From positions 1 through 48,534 of the forward strand of contig CAYILR010000034.1 of assembly GCA_964364175.1 (NCBI GenBank): a stretch of DNA of 48,534 bases, given 5' to 3'. Position numbers and translations under genes: made by a program. Below the pieces are notes generated by a model that saw nothing but the letters and a program-made list of their open reading frames with translations, ran no database searches and was not told the DNA's origin. Positions 22,287 through 32,428 of this stretch are shown piece by piece; positions within the stretch are counted from its first letter, which is position 1; every line of letters starts with the position of its first letter. This DNA comes from CAYILR01 sp964364175. Its GTDB lineage: Bacteria > Bdellovibrionota > UBA1018.

Positions 22287-25010
22287 TTAAATCACGCCGA
22301 CGGAAAAAACAAACTGATTCTTGGATTCGTTGGGCAGAGGAAAAAGGTTGAAGCCCCAATCGAAGTTCACTGGGCCAATCGGAGTTTGGTAGTGAAATCC
22401 CAGCCCCGCACCATATTTTAAATTTTTTCCAAATGAGTAAGTATCCACCAGCAAATTAGCCATGTCCAAGAAAGGACCCACCTTCATAGCGCCTGAAAAT
22501 GGAACATCGATTTGGGTTCGATAGTTGACATAGGACTGGGTTCCCCGAATAGCAATCGGATCACCGTTGTTGTCAATGCCGCCATAATTATTTAACTCCT
22601 GATTGCTGAATCCTCTCAAACTACCCGGGCCTCCCAGCGCAAATTGTTTGACCAGAGGCGCTGCGTACCGAGGATCTTTAGGTCGGTCAGCGGGAGGAGG
22701 AATGAGGTTGCGGAGCAGTCCCGTACGAAAGCTGAAATACCAACTGATACTGCGTGTGACAGGCACAAATTGATCAGCCCGAAATTGAAATTTTGTGTAT
22801 CCGATCGGAAATTTTCCGGGTTCAGACTTCAGTTCTCCCTCAGATCCAGGATGAGCGTACTCAAAAGAAGTCGTACTAAAAAATCCTTTGGTGGGGGCCA
22901 GTGGATTATCCCTCAAATCCAAGCGCATACTAGGCGTCACTGCGCCAATCAACATCGTTTGATTGTCGAACTTGGCGATTGCGCTTCTCTTTTGAAAAGC
23001 GTCGAACTGTTTTGTTCTTTCGAGAGAGTAGGACAGACTGCCCATCAGATTCACTTTTCTCAGCAATCTCCGATCCCACACGGTCGCAGCCGAAACTGTT
23101 TCTGCAGAAAACAAAACATATTGAGTTTTTTCAACAGTGAATCTTGGCCTGAAAGTCACCTCAGGGAGAGACAACCACCAAGGCCAAACATATCCCAGCT
23201 GAGATTGAAACTCGACGAAGTTTTGGCTTCCTGCTTGGAAAGCCTTGAACCGGCGATTGATTGTGGAATTTAGGGAAATCGTATGATTCCTGCCCCAAAT
23301 ATTACTATATCCAGTTTGTGCAAATAATCTCAGGCCGAGATCGTTCCTGAAGCCTGGCCCTCCAGCCACGTACCCAGGTGAACCTTCCTGAATATTAATT
23401 TGAATGATTTTGCATTCCGGGCGAGATGGATCGTCTAGGTATTTTGTATTCACAGTAGAAAATATGCCGAGTTTTCTCAGGCGCTGCTCTGTCTCAGACA
23501 ATTTACTTTCTTCGATGTAATCTTCCGGTTGAATCATGACTTCCCGGCGGGCAACTACTTCCTTGGTTTTCGTCAACCCTTCGATTTGAATCGCGCTGAC
23601 CTTGTACCGGATGCCTTCATCCGCCTGTACCAGGATCTCGGCCGCTCGATTTTGCTCGGAATATTTCACCATCGTGGCTGAATCTTCGTTGAGAATTTTG
23701 AAATTCAAATACCCTTGCGAGTGATAATAGGATTTCAGGGCTTCGAGACCTTTTGAAAATACAACCAGGTTCAAAGGCTGATCATCGCGAGAATCGAGCA
23801 TGCTCAACACCTCGTCTGTCGTGAGTGCCGAAAACCCCTGAACGGTAATTTTTTTGATGAACGTCCTGTCCCCCTCAAAAAGATAAACCATGACGTTTGC
23901 CAGATCTTTTTTGGGACTGAAATTTCTTTGCGTAGTCACTAGTTTTGCAGAAAGAAACCCCTGGCTCTTGATCCAATCCACCAATGCATCGGCTGAAGCC
24001 TGAATATCTTTTTGGACATAGAATCCGAATTGAGTTCGATCGGTTGAACGCTCACGAAACTGAGTCAAAAGCTCATCTTGCGTGAAATATTCATTTCCTG
24101 CAAAAGAAATACCTTCTATCCTCGTCCTGACTCCTTCAACGATCTCGTAAGTCACAGACCTTTCTCGACGATCCGGATTCTCGAAATTATAAGCTTTCAC
24201 AGTGACAAATGCGAACCCCAGCGATTGGTACTCCTCTACGATTCGATTCAAAATCACGTTCACATAGTCGCGCCCTAAACCGTTGATGCGAAGCTCTTCA
24301 ATCAGTCCAGAAAGATGCGCGCGCGTCAGTACCGTATTTCCCCGAAAGCTGAAAACGACTCGATCTCCCAGATCGATTTTGAACTCAAGACCTACCCAAC
24401 GTGATGTCTCTGCGATAATCGCGGAGTTTGTTTCTGCTGGATGTTTTGAGTCGGATACAACTACATCCTGCACTTTCGCGCCGATAAACTCGTCGGAAAC
24501 CAGCTGATCTTGAATCACGCGCTTCGTGGCAGAAACCTTTTCTGTGTCCAATAAGTCACCTGCTCCCAAAGAAATCCTGGAATAGACTTGTGCTGAAATT
24601 CTCTTCCAGTACTCCTGTGAGCCGGGGTCGGCATCCACCCCTGTGGTGGGGGTAATTTTGATGCTGGAAACTCGAGTCGGTTTGCCTTCCACTACATTGA
24701 AGACCAATACGACTTCGACTGCACCACCCGCGCCTTTTCGTTTTTGCAATTCGCTTTCGACCCGAGTTTTCTCATAGCCTCTGGCTCGGTAGAGTTCCTG
24801 CAGATTTCTTACTGTTCGCAGTACTTTCACCCGATCCAGTTTATCACCGGGGTAGAGCTCTAATGCTGATTCAGCAATGCTTGCTTCAATTGCAGTAATA
24901 CCCAGAATCTCCACTTGATCAACTTCCAGGGCCGTAGATTGCGCGGTTGGCGTTGCCGCCTGCCCGCTATGCAATCCCAGGATGAAAAAAATCATCAGTG
25001 CCTGGGTCAC
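22287..25010 (-). CDS. Omp85-family outer-membrane assembly protein (TamA/BamA-like)
   Basis: A 907-residue Omp85 protein: signal peptide (cleavage near GQA-A), several POTRA domains (about residues 28-550, beginning DQVEILGITAIEASIAES, with later YEIVEGVRTRIEGISFAGNEYF and YKVSAIQIEGLTKTKEVV), and a C-terminal 16-stranded barrel with GGPGSLRGFSNQELNNYGG (the conserved VRGF/Y-like loop) and the final GLGFHYQTPIGPVNFDWGF. Omp85 proteins insert or translocate proteins at the outer membrane. The GTG start overlaps the tamB stop (GTGA), so TamB is made with it; that makes TamA-like the best guess, although BamA paired with TamB occurs in other bacteria. Confidence 0.88.
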   Translation of the reverse strand: MTQALMIFFILGLHSGQAATPTAQSTALEVDQVEILGITAIEASIAESALELYPGDKLDRVKVLRTVRNLQELYRARGYEKTRVESELQKRKGAGGAVEVVLVFNVVEGKPTRVSSIKITPTTGVDADPGSQEYWKRISAQVYSRISLGAGDLLDTEKVSATKRVIQDQLVSDEFIGAKVQDVVVSDSKHPAETNSAIIAETSRWVGLEFKIDLGDRVVFSFRGNTVLTRAHLSGLIEELRINGLGRDYVNVILNRIVEEYQSLGFAFVTVKAYNFENPDRRERSVTYEIVEGVRTRIEGISFAGNEYFTQDELLTQFRERSTDRTQFGFYVQKDIQASADALVDWIKSQGFLSAKLVTTQRNFSPKKDLANVMVYLFEGDRTFIKKITVQGFSALTTDEVLSMLDSRDDQPLNLVVFSKGLEALKSYYHSQGYLNFKILNEDSATMVKYSEQNRAAEILVQADEGIRYKVSAIQIEGLTKTKEVVARREVMIQPEDYIEESKLSETEQRLRKLGIFSTVNTKYLDDPSRPECKIIQINIQEGSPGYVAGGPGFRNDLGLRLFAQTGYSNIWGRNHTISLNSTINRRFKAFQAGSQNFVEFQSQLGYVWPWWLSLPEVTFRPRFTVEKTQYVLFSAETVSAATVWDRRLLRKVNLMGSLSYSLERTKQFDAFQKRSAIAKFDNQTMLIGAVTPSMRLDLRDNPLAPTKGFFSTTSFEYAHPGSEGELKSEPGKFPIGYTKFQFRADQFVPVTRSISWYFSFRTGLLRNLIPPPADRPKDPRYAAPLVKQFALGGPGSLRGFSNQELNNYGGIDNNGDPIAIRGTQSYVNYRTQIDVPFSGAMKVGPFLDMANLLVDTYSFGKNLKYGAGLGFHYQTPIGPVNFDWGFNLFPLPNESKNQFVFSVGVI

Positions 25011-28000
25011 TTAAACCTCTTTTGCAGTTTCAAATCGACTCCATACGACTGGTTGAATGTGTTAAAGTTGCTGCTATCGATGTAATCCCAGACTCCCAAA
25101 AGTGAGAAGGCAGGCGTAAACCTGTACTCGGTGGTGACTTGCCTTTGGTTAGTCGTTCCCACACCGACCGTGCTCCCAGCCGAGAGATCTAACTTTTTCC
25201 CCAGCTTTCTTTTGACTACAATTCTCGGGGCAGAGGTCGAGTCCACATCCGTTCTGGGTCGAAACGCGCTCATCCCTAATTGCGAATAATTGGCTTCATC
25301 CAACTGCACCTGGAAACCTGTTCTTTTTTGGATATCCCGGTTAAAATCCAACGAATTAAGCAACAGCGACGTCGCCTCACCTTGCTCGTATGTTTTGCGA
25401 TCACCCGCACGCATTTTTTGAAAATCATCGTTCGACATTCCCAAAGCGAGAACAGAGATAATATCAGATTCTGGCATCACAGGATTCGAAGTCAGAACGA
25501 TCTTGAGTTTGTCCGGCAAGCGACCTGAAGCCAACATTTGAATTTTAGTGCGATTGACCTCGGTTGTAGCCACCATATTCACGGCCGGATCAAGAGCAGT
25601 TGGATTATCAAATTCGACCTTAGCGGATTGGATTTGAAAAACACGATCTTTGAAACTCATTTTACCATGAATCACTTCCGTCGTTCCCAGGATTCCTGGA
25701 TTTTCGATCGTGTTGATGATTTTCAGGTCTCCCTTGAGTTCGGCATCAAAGAGATCGTTCTGCACCAGGATGCCCCGTTCGGCCACAGCCTGGATATTTA
25801 ATTTAAAAATAGGAAGATTTGATTCAGTCAAAAGAGTAGCCGAGGGAGTAAAACGATCCTTGCCGGTCGCGTTCCTTTTTTGATTGAGAACCTTCTCACG
25901 TGACATCGCGGAATCTGAAACTATTTTTCCTTCGACCAGATAGGGCAATTCGGTTCCATGAACCTTGAGCGCCCCGTTGATTTTGACGAATTGAAAAGGA
26001 AATATCTTGAGCTTGTTGTCCACCAGGTTCCCAGTCAAATCGATGGCCGGAACCCGATCTGTGAAAAGATCGACGGTCCCTTTCGCATTCACGCGCCCAG
26101 AGGCCAAATCACCTTCGAAGGATTTGACGAGGATCCTATTTTGCCTGAGTTGAACTTGCCCCCCGACGTTTTCGAATATGAAATCCGTCCCGGCAATCTG
26201 GAAGGATGCGCCATTCACGCTCGCCTTCCCTAAAAAGTCAGGGCTCTTCAGGTAGCCCGTGAGCGACAAATCGATTTTTGCCAAGCCCACTGCAGGCCGG
26301 ATCACAGGCGTGAAAAATTCGATCATCCCCAAGTGCACATCGCCCGTGATCAAACCAGCAACCTCCGCCTGATTGCTGTTCATCGTCAGCTTGACACTGC
26401 CTTCCTTCCCATTGATGCTGAGCTGATCCACACGAAAAGTTCCATTGTGAATCGCAAATTCTCCAGGTTTTTCGAGTGCGAACCGTGTGCCTTTTTTGGA
26501 CATGACAAACTCCGAGATCGACGCTTTCCCTGATCCCAGCTCGATTTTCCCAGATTGAAACGACAGATCCAATCCTCCGCTAAAATATGCGGCAAGATCC
26601 TGATCCTGAATCAGTTTGGGGTTGAGCATCAAAAGTGCATGGCTGAAGTCAAATCGATTGAAGTCCACTTTCAGCGAGGCGATTTCTCCCAATTGAAATG
26701 GATAGTCAGCCTGCAACAGCCCCTGTGATCCTTGGAACTCTCCCTTCACGTTGAGCCTGCCATTTTCCGAGGACATGTGAAATTCAGAAGGAGGAATCGA
26801 GATCCCCCTAGCAGATGCAGATTTCAGCGAGATCTGTGTTTCAGACGAAATTTTTCCATCTTTTTCTTCACCATGACTCTTGATATCCAAATTGCCCTTG
26901 GCTGGAACATCCAGACGGCTGATATGATCGATATCCGCCAGCGAGAAATCTTCGGAACTCAGAGACCAGGAAAGCTGCTCTTCTTCCTTTGATTTTTTTT
27001 GAATGAAATTCTTCGGCCGAAACGAAATCGCTCCATTCAGGCGCCCAGTTTTTTTGACTGCCCTCACGGAATCTGCATAAAATCGTCCGCGATCATAGCC
27101 TCCGGTCGCAATCACTCTTTTGAAACGTTCATGAACATATTCCCAATCTGAACCAATGCACTCGACGCGAATCTGCAAAAGATCAGTGTTTAACCCGCCC
27201 GTAATGCCCACTCTTCCGCTGACTGATCCGGTCGCGCCCCAAGGGAACCAGCTGATGTCTTTTACCTTTTCTCGAAGCACGTCAATCACGTTCTCAACTT
27301 CTCCATCAGGAACATCCACTTTGAGATTGATACTGGGTTCTGCGGATCCCAAGTCGATCATTCCGTTCGCGACGTAGGTAGTTTTCCCATTTTTTCCCTG
27401 AACATCGCTAAATAAAAGATGTGTAGGATCCTCGTCGAATGTGATTTTTCCCCGAACTGCCCCGAGATGGAGACCTAAATACTCTCCATCCTGAAGCTCA
27501 GGCATGAAGTCGACGAAAACTCTGCTGGTCGGGCCGTGCACATGCACTTTGACCGGGCCCTGTCCTCGAATATCCTGCTCTGCCAGTTGACCAATTTCCT
27601 TCAGCTGAACATTTCCGGCGGCAGTGATGTCGAGACCCTCTGAAAAACTGATCTTGCCTGATGCTTTGAATTTGGATTCCTTCAACGCAATATTCACCGA
27701 ATCCAATTTGACTTCCTCCGAATTCACGTTTGCGATTCCAGAAACCCGAATGTCCTGAACAGAAAGAACCTTGGTGAGTGGCTTCACCACCCCCATTTTT
27801 CCGTTGTCCAGATCCAGCTGGCCCACCACCAGATTGATTTCATTTCTTAAATTCCAATCCGCTGTGGGCTTGATGACGCTGACGATCTGGCCAGAGACTC
27901 GCATATCGAGCGGGAAAATTTCTCTTCGCACAACTGGGGCCAGCCAATGGACGTGGGCTCTTTCAATTTTGATATCTGCATGGACAAGATCGCTGGATCC

Positions 28001-29110
28001 GTACTTCCAACGCACACCACTGACGGTAACTTTCCCGCCACTCGCGGGCACGCCTCCCACGCGAGGTTTCTCTGCGGCAGCGATCACTAATTTTTCGAGA
28101 TTGATTTCAGGAGATCCTGCCTTGAACTGATAATCAGCTTGCGCAGACCCCGAATCAAATTCCCATTTCATGATTTTAACGTTTTGAGTATCGAGCTTGA
28201 TGTCACCCCTCAGCGTGTCCCCGATTTTTTCAAGGTTACCTTGGGCCTTTCCTTGCGCACGAAAGCTACCGTTGAAATCAACGGGAAGCTTAAATCCCCG
28301 CGGGTCGCCAGAAATGTCGTATGCCACATCAAATGGAAGGTCCTGCCGCTCCAACAAGTTCCCATCTACTTTTCCATTCAGGCTCAAATCAACGCCTTGA
28401 ATCGAGGTGGAGAAATTTTCTACCGTCAAACCCAGGGAATTGATGCGTGCCTTTGCGCGCACAGACTTGATCTGCTTCGGAATTTTCCAGCTTTTCGGAA
28501 CCTCTCCGCTGATGTTCTCGATATCCAAATCAATTGCGTACCCAACACCGCCCTTGCCTGACCACTGCGAAACCGAAAGATTTTTTGCTAAAAACTCTGC
28601 CTTCAGCTGGGGATCATTAAATTTCAAACGTACTCGCGTATTTTCAATTCCAACCGAATCGGCATGAACATGAAACAATTCGTCCCAGCGCAGGGCTGGA
28701 ATAGCTTTTTTGGATTTGGGTTTTGCCTGCGTCGGAATTTTATCAAACTCGAGCTGTATGTCGCCATTGACTATTTTGAACTCATTGATGCGGATAGATC
28801 CTGTGAGCATTTGAATAGGTTTGAAATTCAATTCGATCCTCTCGGCCGTGACCTGGGACCCTTCTGGCAAACCCACGATGTTTCGTTTTCTCAGCGCAAC
28901 TTTTGGCTTCAAGATCGAAAGCCCTGGCGGGAAATACTGAATCGACAACCCCTCAAAATCAGCATCGATCCCAAAGCTGGGAGAGAAGCGGGAAGCCAGC
29001 AAACGCCTTGCTGCATCTGTAAATCGCTTGCTTTGGATAAATAAAACCGTAGCGCTCACCAGTAGCGTAATCACTAAACAAAAAATCAAAAAAGGATTTT
29101 TGCGGATCAT
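25007..29110 (-). CDS. tamB: TamB/AsmA-like translocation and assembly module protein
   Basis: A 1367-residue protein with one N-terminal membrane span (about 7-28) and a long periplasmic beta-taco of repeated amphipathic strands, ending in the DUF490 domain (about residues 1050-1367) with TTEVNRTKIQMLASGRLP and ILTSNPVMPESDIISVLALG-like signatures. TamB-type proteins bridge inner and outer membranes and move phospholipids or barrel proteins outward with an Omp85 partner, here encoded immediately downstream. The ATG at 29110 overlaps the stop of the TPR gene (ATGA); a longer reading to 29185 has no support. It is the largest gene of the window. Confidence 0.88.
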   Translation of the reverse strand: MIRKNPFLIFCLVITLLVSATVLFIQSKRFTDAARRLLASRFSPSFGIDADFEGLSIQYFPPGLSILKPKVALRKRNIVGLPEGSQVTAERIELNFKPIQMLTGSIRINEFKIVNGDIQLEFDKIPTQAKPKSKKAIPALRWDELFHVHADSVGIENTRVRLKFNDPQLKAEFLAKNLSVSQWSGKGGVGYAIDLDIENISGEVPKSWKIPKQIKSVRAKARINSLGLTVENFSTSIQGVDLSLNGKVDGNLLERQDLPFDVAYDISGDPRGFKLPVDFNGSFRAQGKAQGNLEKIGDTLRGDIKLDTQNVKIMKWEFDSGSAQADYQFKAGSPEINLEKLVIAAAEKPRVGGVPASGGKVTVSGVRWKYGSSDLVHADIKIERAHVHWLAPVVRREIFPLDMRVSGQIVSVIKPTADWNLRNEINLVVGQLDLDNGKMGVVKPLTKVLSVQDIRVSGIANVNSEEVKLDSVNIALKESKFKASGKISFSEGLDITAAGNVQLKEIGQLAEQDIRGQGPVKVHVHGPTSRVFVDFMPELQDGEYLGLHLGAVRGKITFDEDPTHLLFSDVQGKNGKTTYVANGMIDLGSAEPSINLKVDVPDGEVENVIDVLREKVKDISWFPWGATGSVSGRVGITGGLNTDLLQIRVECIGSDWEYVHERFKRVIATGGYDRGRFYADSVRAVKKTGRLNGAISFRPKNFIQKKSKEEEQLSWSLSSEDFSLADIDHISRLDVPAKGNLDIKSHGEEKDGKISSETQISLKSASARGISIPPSEFHMSSENGRLNVKGEFQGSQGLLQADYPFQLGEIASLKVDFNRFDFSHALLMLNPKLIQDQDLAAYFSGGLDLSFQSGKIELGSGKASISEFVMSKKGTRFALEKPGEFAIHNGTFRVDQLSINGKEGSVKLTMNSNQAEVAGLITGDVHLGMIEFFTPVIRPAVGLAKIDLSLTGYLKSPDFLGKASVNGASFQIAGTDFIFENVGGQVQLRQNRILVKSFEGDLASGRVNAKGTVDLFTDRVPAIDLTGNLVDNKLKIFPFQFVKINGALKVHGTELPYLVEGKIVSDSAMSREKVLNQKRNATGKDRFTPSATLLTESNLPIFKLNIQAVAERGILVQNDLFDAELKGDLKIINTIENPGILGTTEVIHGKMSFKDRVFQIQSAKVEFDNPTALDPAVNMVATTEVNRTKIQMLASGRLPDKLKIVLTSNPVMPESDIISVLALGMSNDDFQKMRAGDRKTYEQGEATSLLLNSLDFNRDIQKRTGFQVQLDEANYSQLGMSAFRPRTDVDSTSAPRIVVKRKLGKKLDLSAGSTVGVGTTNQRQVTTEYRFTPAFSLLGVWDYIDSSNFNTFNQSYGVDLKLQKRFK

Positions 29111-29973
29111 TTTTTTTGAAGGTCTGTTTTCCTGCTCAAACAATCGCGATACTGGGAATCTGCAAGCAGAACAGATTCGTACCAACGAATTGCAGATTTT
29201 ACACGACCCAGCGCCTCCTGGGAGCGCCCCATCCAGTAACTCAATTCGATTTTTTGTTCATTTGGAATTTCTGGGTTTCTCAATGCTAGATCCAGATGCT
29301 GAGCTGCCTCGAGTGCATTCCCTGCGCGCAACAGAGCATCCGCATGCAATGCACGCGCCGCATGCTCCCACTCTGCATCTTTCGAGCTCTGCGTAAACAA
29401 ATGTGCTGCTATCTTTGGCAAATCCATTTCCAAGAACCCAATGCCCAAATCCAACAGATCTCTTGCCGAATTTCCGCTCACTTCTCGATCTAGCTTCTGT
29501 ACAAACTCCCTGAGTGATTCCGGAGAGCCAAACCAAACATCATCCAGAGTTTCCCCTAAATCTGGAGTGCTCCAATCCAGCCCCAATCCCAATTCCTGGT
29601 CCAGCTGCTCTTCGACAACGCGCGGATCACCTTCGAAGGGTTGATCCTCTTCCACCTTCTTGACCCGGTACCGATGTTTTTGTTCTTCACCCTCAGCTAA
29701 AAGTTTTTTGAGCTCATCTTCTTGAAGCTCTTCGAGTTTTTTTCTAGCAGGAGTGTAACGAGGATCCGAAATCAAAATTTTTCGAAGAACGCGCTTGGCT
29801 TCTTCGAACAATCCTTCGCCCGCGAGAATGCGCGCACTCTCGAGTTGGTCCTTTTGCGAATCGGCTGATGCATCCGCTTTGGCCTTCTTGGCCTTGAGTG
29901 TAATGCGTGCCGACGCAATCAAATCATCGCCCAAATCAACCTGCGTTGATCGGGTATCGTCCTTCTTGGACAT
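29107..29973 (-). CDS. TPR-rich protein upstream of tamB
   Basis: A 289-residue soluble protein from the ATG at 29973, with no signal peptide. It has a Lys-rich start, a TPR-like pair (about 45-85: ARILAGEGLFEEAKRVLRKIL), an acidic middle part and further TPR helices at the C-terminus (HADALLRAGNALEAAQHLDLAL, YWMGRSQEALGRVKSAIRWYE). Its TGA overlaps the tamB ATG, so the two are co-translated. TPR domains mediate protein contacts. The partner is unknown. Similar TPR proteins lie beside signalling or motility operons in delta-type bacteria. Confidence 0.6.
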   Translation of the reverse strand: MSKKDDTRSTQVDLGDDLIASARITLKAKKAKADASADSQKDQLESARILAGEGLFEEAKRVLRKILISDPRYTPARKKLEELQEDELKKLLAEGEEQKHRYRVKKVEEDQPFEGDPRVVEEQLDQELGLGLDWSTPDLGETLDDVWFGSPESLREFVQKLDREVSGNSARDLLDLGIGFLEMDLPKIAAHLFTQSSKDAEWEHAARALHADALLRAGNALEAAQHLDLALRNPEIPNEQKIELSYWMGRSQEALGRVKSAIRWYESVLLADSQYRDCLSRKTDLQKK

Positions 29974-29983
29974 CTTTTTGATT

Positions 29984-31348
29984 TTACTCGTATTTCGGGA
30001 GAAACTCTTCCAAAAAATGCGTGTCATAATCCGCATCCCGGAAGGTTTTGCTGGCCATGATTTTGCGATGAAAAGGGATGTTGGTTTGGATGCCTTCGAT
30101 CACAAATTCGTCAAGTGCCTGGCGCATTTTTGCGATGGCTTCGAGACGAGTGGGCGCATGTACAATCAATTTTGCGAGCATCGAGTCATAAAACGGAACC
30201 ACGGTATAATGATTGTACACAAATGACTCAACGCGGACGCCTAAACCTCCAGGAACGTGCATCGCTGTAATCCGTCCAGGTGATGGGCGAAAATTCTCGG
30301 AATCCTCGGCATTAATTCGACACTCAATCGAGTGCGAGTTAATTTTTATATCACTTTGCTTGATCGTCAGCGGTTTGCCAGCAGCGGCCTGAATTTGCTC
30401 TTTGATCAAATCAATTCCCGTGACCATCTCAGTCACAGGATGCTCAACTTGAATTCGAGTATTCATTTCCATGAAATAAAAGTTTTTCTTCTCATCGACT
30501 AAAAACTCGACTGTGCCCACATTCGTGTAGCCGACTTTGTTGCAGAGTTTGAGAGCTGCCTCGCCCATTTTTGCCCTGAGCTCGGGAGTCAATGCCGTGC
30601 TGGGACATTCTTCCACGATTTTTTGGTGACGTCTTTGAATCGTGCAATCTCTCTCACCTAAAAAAATCCGATTCCCATGCTGATCACACAAAACTTGAAT
30701 CTCGACATGCCGGGGATGCTGGCAGTATTTTTCGATGTACATGGCAGAATTTCCAAATGCTGCTTGAGCTTCGGTTCCTGCACGATCAAATGCGATTTTG
30801 AGTTGCTGTGCGCTGTACACCACGTGGATTCCTCGGCCACCGCCACCTGCAGATGCCTTGAGGATCACAGGATATCCGATTTTTTCTGCCTCGCTCAAAG
30901 CCTGATCGACATTAGGGACTGCCTCGAGTGTTCCTGGCAAAAGAGGCACACCTGCTTCACGTGCGATTTGCCGGGCCCGGGTTTTTTCGCCCATCGATTC
31001 GATGTTCTCTGGCGTGGGGCCGATGAAGGTGACCTGACATTCTCCACAAAGACGCGCAAAAGCAGCGTTTTCTGACAAAAAACCATATCCTGGATGAATT
31101 GCGTCCGCACCCGTGATGTCTGCTGCAGAAAGCAGATTTGCCATATTCAAGTAGCTCAACTTGGCCTGCGGAGGACCGACGCAAACCGCCTCGTCCGCCA
31201 TTTTGACGTGCAATGAATGCTCGTCGGCTGTGGAATACACAGCTACTGTAGAAATTCCCAATTCACGACATGCGCGAATCACACGCAAAGCGATTTCGCC
31301 TCGATTCGCAATCAGTACCTTGCGGAATAAGGGTGGGTTAGGTTTCAA
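29984..31348 (-). CDS. accC: Biotin carboxylase subunit of acetyl-CoA carboxylase
   Basis: AccC carboxylates biotin on AccB with ATP and bicarbonate, the first half of acetyl-CoA carboxylation. The protein begins with the typical FRKVLIANRGEIALRVIRACRELGI, has the ATP-grasp GGGGRGIHVV loop, EKYCQHPRHVEIQVLCD, RDCTIQRRHQKIVEE, and EMNTRIQVEHPVTEM with the catalytic Glu-Asn and metal ligands. The length is normal. There is no ATG or GTG near the canonical start. I propose a TTG at 31348, 7 codons before FRKV, overlapping the accB end; a GTG at 31387 is the alternative. Confidence 0.93.
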   Translation of the reverse strand: MKPNPPLFRKVLIANRGEIALRVIRACRELGISTVAVYSTADEHSLHVKMADEAVCVGPPQAKLSYLNMANLLSAADITGADAIHPGYGFLSENAAFARLCGECQVTFIGPTPENIESMGEKTRARQIAREAGVPLLPGTLEAVPNVDQALSEAEKIGYPVILKASAGGGGRGIHVVYSAQQLKIAFDRAGTEAQAAFGNSAMYIEKYCQHPRHVEIQVLCDQHGNRIFLGERDCTIQRRHQKIVEECPSTALTPELRAKMGEAALKLCNKVGYTNVGTVEFLVDEKKNFYFMEMNTRIQVEHPVTEMVTGIDLIKEQIQAAAGKPLTIKQSDIKINSHSIECRINAEDSENFRPSPGRITAMHVPGGLGVRVESFVYNHYTVVPFYDSMLAKLIVHAPTRLEAIAKMRQALDEFVIEGIQTNIPFHRKIMASKTFRDADYDTHFLEEFLPKYE

Positions 31349-31862
31349 GGATGAACAGGGGCTCGCCAAACTCAACCGGCTGGCCACTCTCCACTAGAAC
31401 CGAGATGATTTTTCCAGAAAACTCCGACTCGATTTCATTCATGAGCTTCATGGCTTCGATAATACAAAGTGGCGCGCCTTTTTTGATAGTTTGGCCTTCT
31501 CTCACATACGGGTCCGCATCAGGTGCAGGAGAGCGATAAAAAGTGCCCACAAATGGGGATAAAATCTGCTTTTGATTAGCTGCGATTTTTCGCTCCGGTG
31601 GAGTCTCGCTTGACGGCGCGGCGGCCGGTTCAGCTTGCTTCATCGGCGTCGCCGGTGCATGTGTAACTGATGTCACCACTGTTGCAGCGGCTGAATTTTT
31701 TAAATAAACGCGATCATTTCCATGCTGCCATTCGAGTTCAATGAGCTGATTTTGGGACATGAATTGAACCAGCTCCTTGAGCTGAGCGAAATCTGGGCCA
31801 GCACCCGCCTTGGAACTCGCCGATGACTTCTGTTTAACCCTATTTGTTAGCTTTTTCGACAT
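31338..31862 (-). CDS. accB: Biotin carboxyl carrier protein of acetyl-CoA carboxylase
   Basis: AccB carries the biotin that shuttles CO2 between AccC and the carboxyltransferase. The 174-residue chain has a helical N-terminal segment (about 22-55), a Pro/Ala-rich linker (58-100), and the biotinyl domain starting at SPFVGTFYRSPAPDADPYV with the biotinylated Lys139 in EAMKLM. The usual AccB thumb is present, with a somewhat long linker. The start lies within the last codons of efp (overlap 23 bp) and the end overlaps accC. No accA or accD is visible here. Confidence 0.93.
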   Translation of the reverse strand: MSKKLTNRVKQKSSASSKAGAGPDFAQLKELVQFMSQNQLIELEWQHGNDRVYLKNSAAATVVTSVTHAPATPMKQAEPAAAPSSETPPERKIAANQKQILSPFVGTFYRSPAPDADPYVREGQTIKKGAPLCIIEAMKLMNEIESEFSGKIISVLVESGQPVEFGEPLFILET

Positions 31863-32409
31863 AAGCGTAGTCGCGAGTATCGACCTTGAGCAGATCGCCT
31901 TCTTTGATGTGAAACGGCACTTGAATCGTAGCGCCCGTCTCTAATTTTGCGGGTTTTGAACCGCCTGTCACAGTGTCACCTTTGAAAGCAGGATCGGTCT
32001 CGATCACTTTCAAAATCACAAAAGTCGGCAACTCCACTCCAATCGGTCGTTCATTGAAATACATGATTTGAATCACGACATTTTCTTGCAAAAAATCTTT
32101 GGCCTCACCCATTTGCTCAGGGTTCAGAACCACTTGCTCATAATTGGCTTGGTTCATAAAATGGAAGCCCTCAGCATCGTGGTAGAGGTACTGCGCGTCG
32201 ATTTGTTCTGTGTTCGCGCCATCCAGTTTGTCACCCGAGGTGATCGTTCGCTCGATCACGTTCTGGTTGATCATGTTTTTGAGCTTGGTTCTGGTGAAAG
32301 CTCGGCCTTTGCCAGGACTCACATGCTGAAAATCTACGATAATAAAAGGCGTACCATCAATTTCGACCTTCAGTCCCTTACGAAACTGGTTGGTTGCAAA
32401 CATACTCAT
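31840..32409 (-). CDS. efp: Elongation factor P
   Basis: EF-P relieves ribosome stalling at consecutive prolines. Starting at the ATG at 32409 (an AAGG lies 10 nt before it), the protein has 189 residues and the modified loop SPGKGRAF places Lys34 at the same position as in E. coli. The three beta-barrel domains follow: KLKNMINQNVIERTI, YLYHDAEGFHFMN with NFERPIGVELP-type segments, and the end DYAYVEK. The tail beyond DTRDYAYV is short. The modification enzymes (EpmA, EarP or similar) are not in the window. It is transcribed with accB-accC, a pairing also seen elsewhere. Confidence 0.95.
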   Translation of the reverse strand: MSMFATNQFRKGLKVEIDGTPFIIVDFQHVSPGKGRAFTRTKLKNMINQNVIERTITSGDKLDGANTEQIDAQYLYHDAEGFHFMNQANYEQVVLNPEQMGEAKDFLQENVVIQIMYFNERPIGVELPTFVILKVIETDPAFKGDTVTGGSKPAKLETGATIQVPFHIKEGDLLKVDTRDYAYVEKANK

Positions 32410-32428
32410 AGGCTTCAAGCCTTAACAT

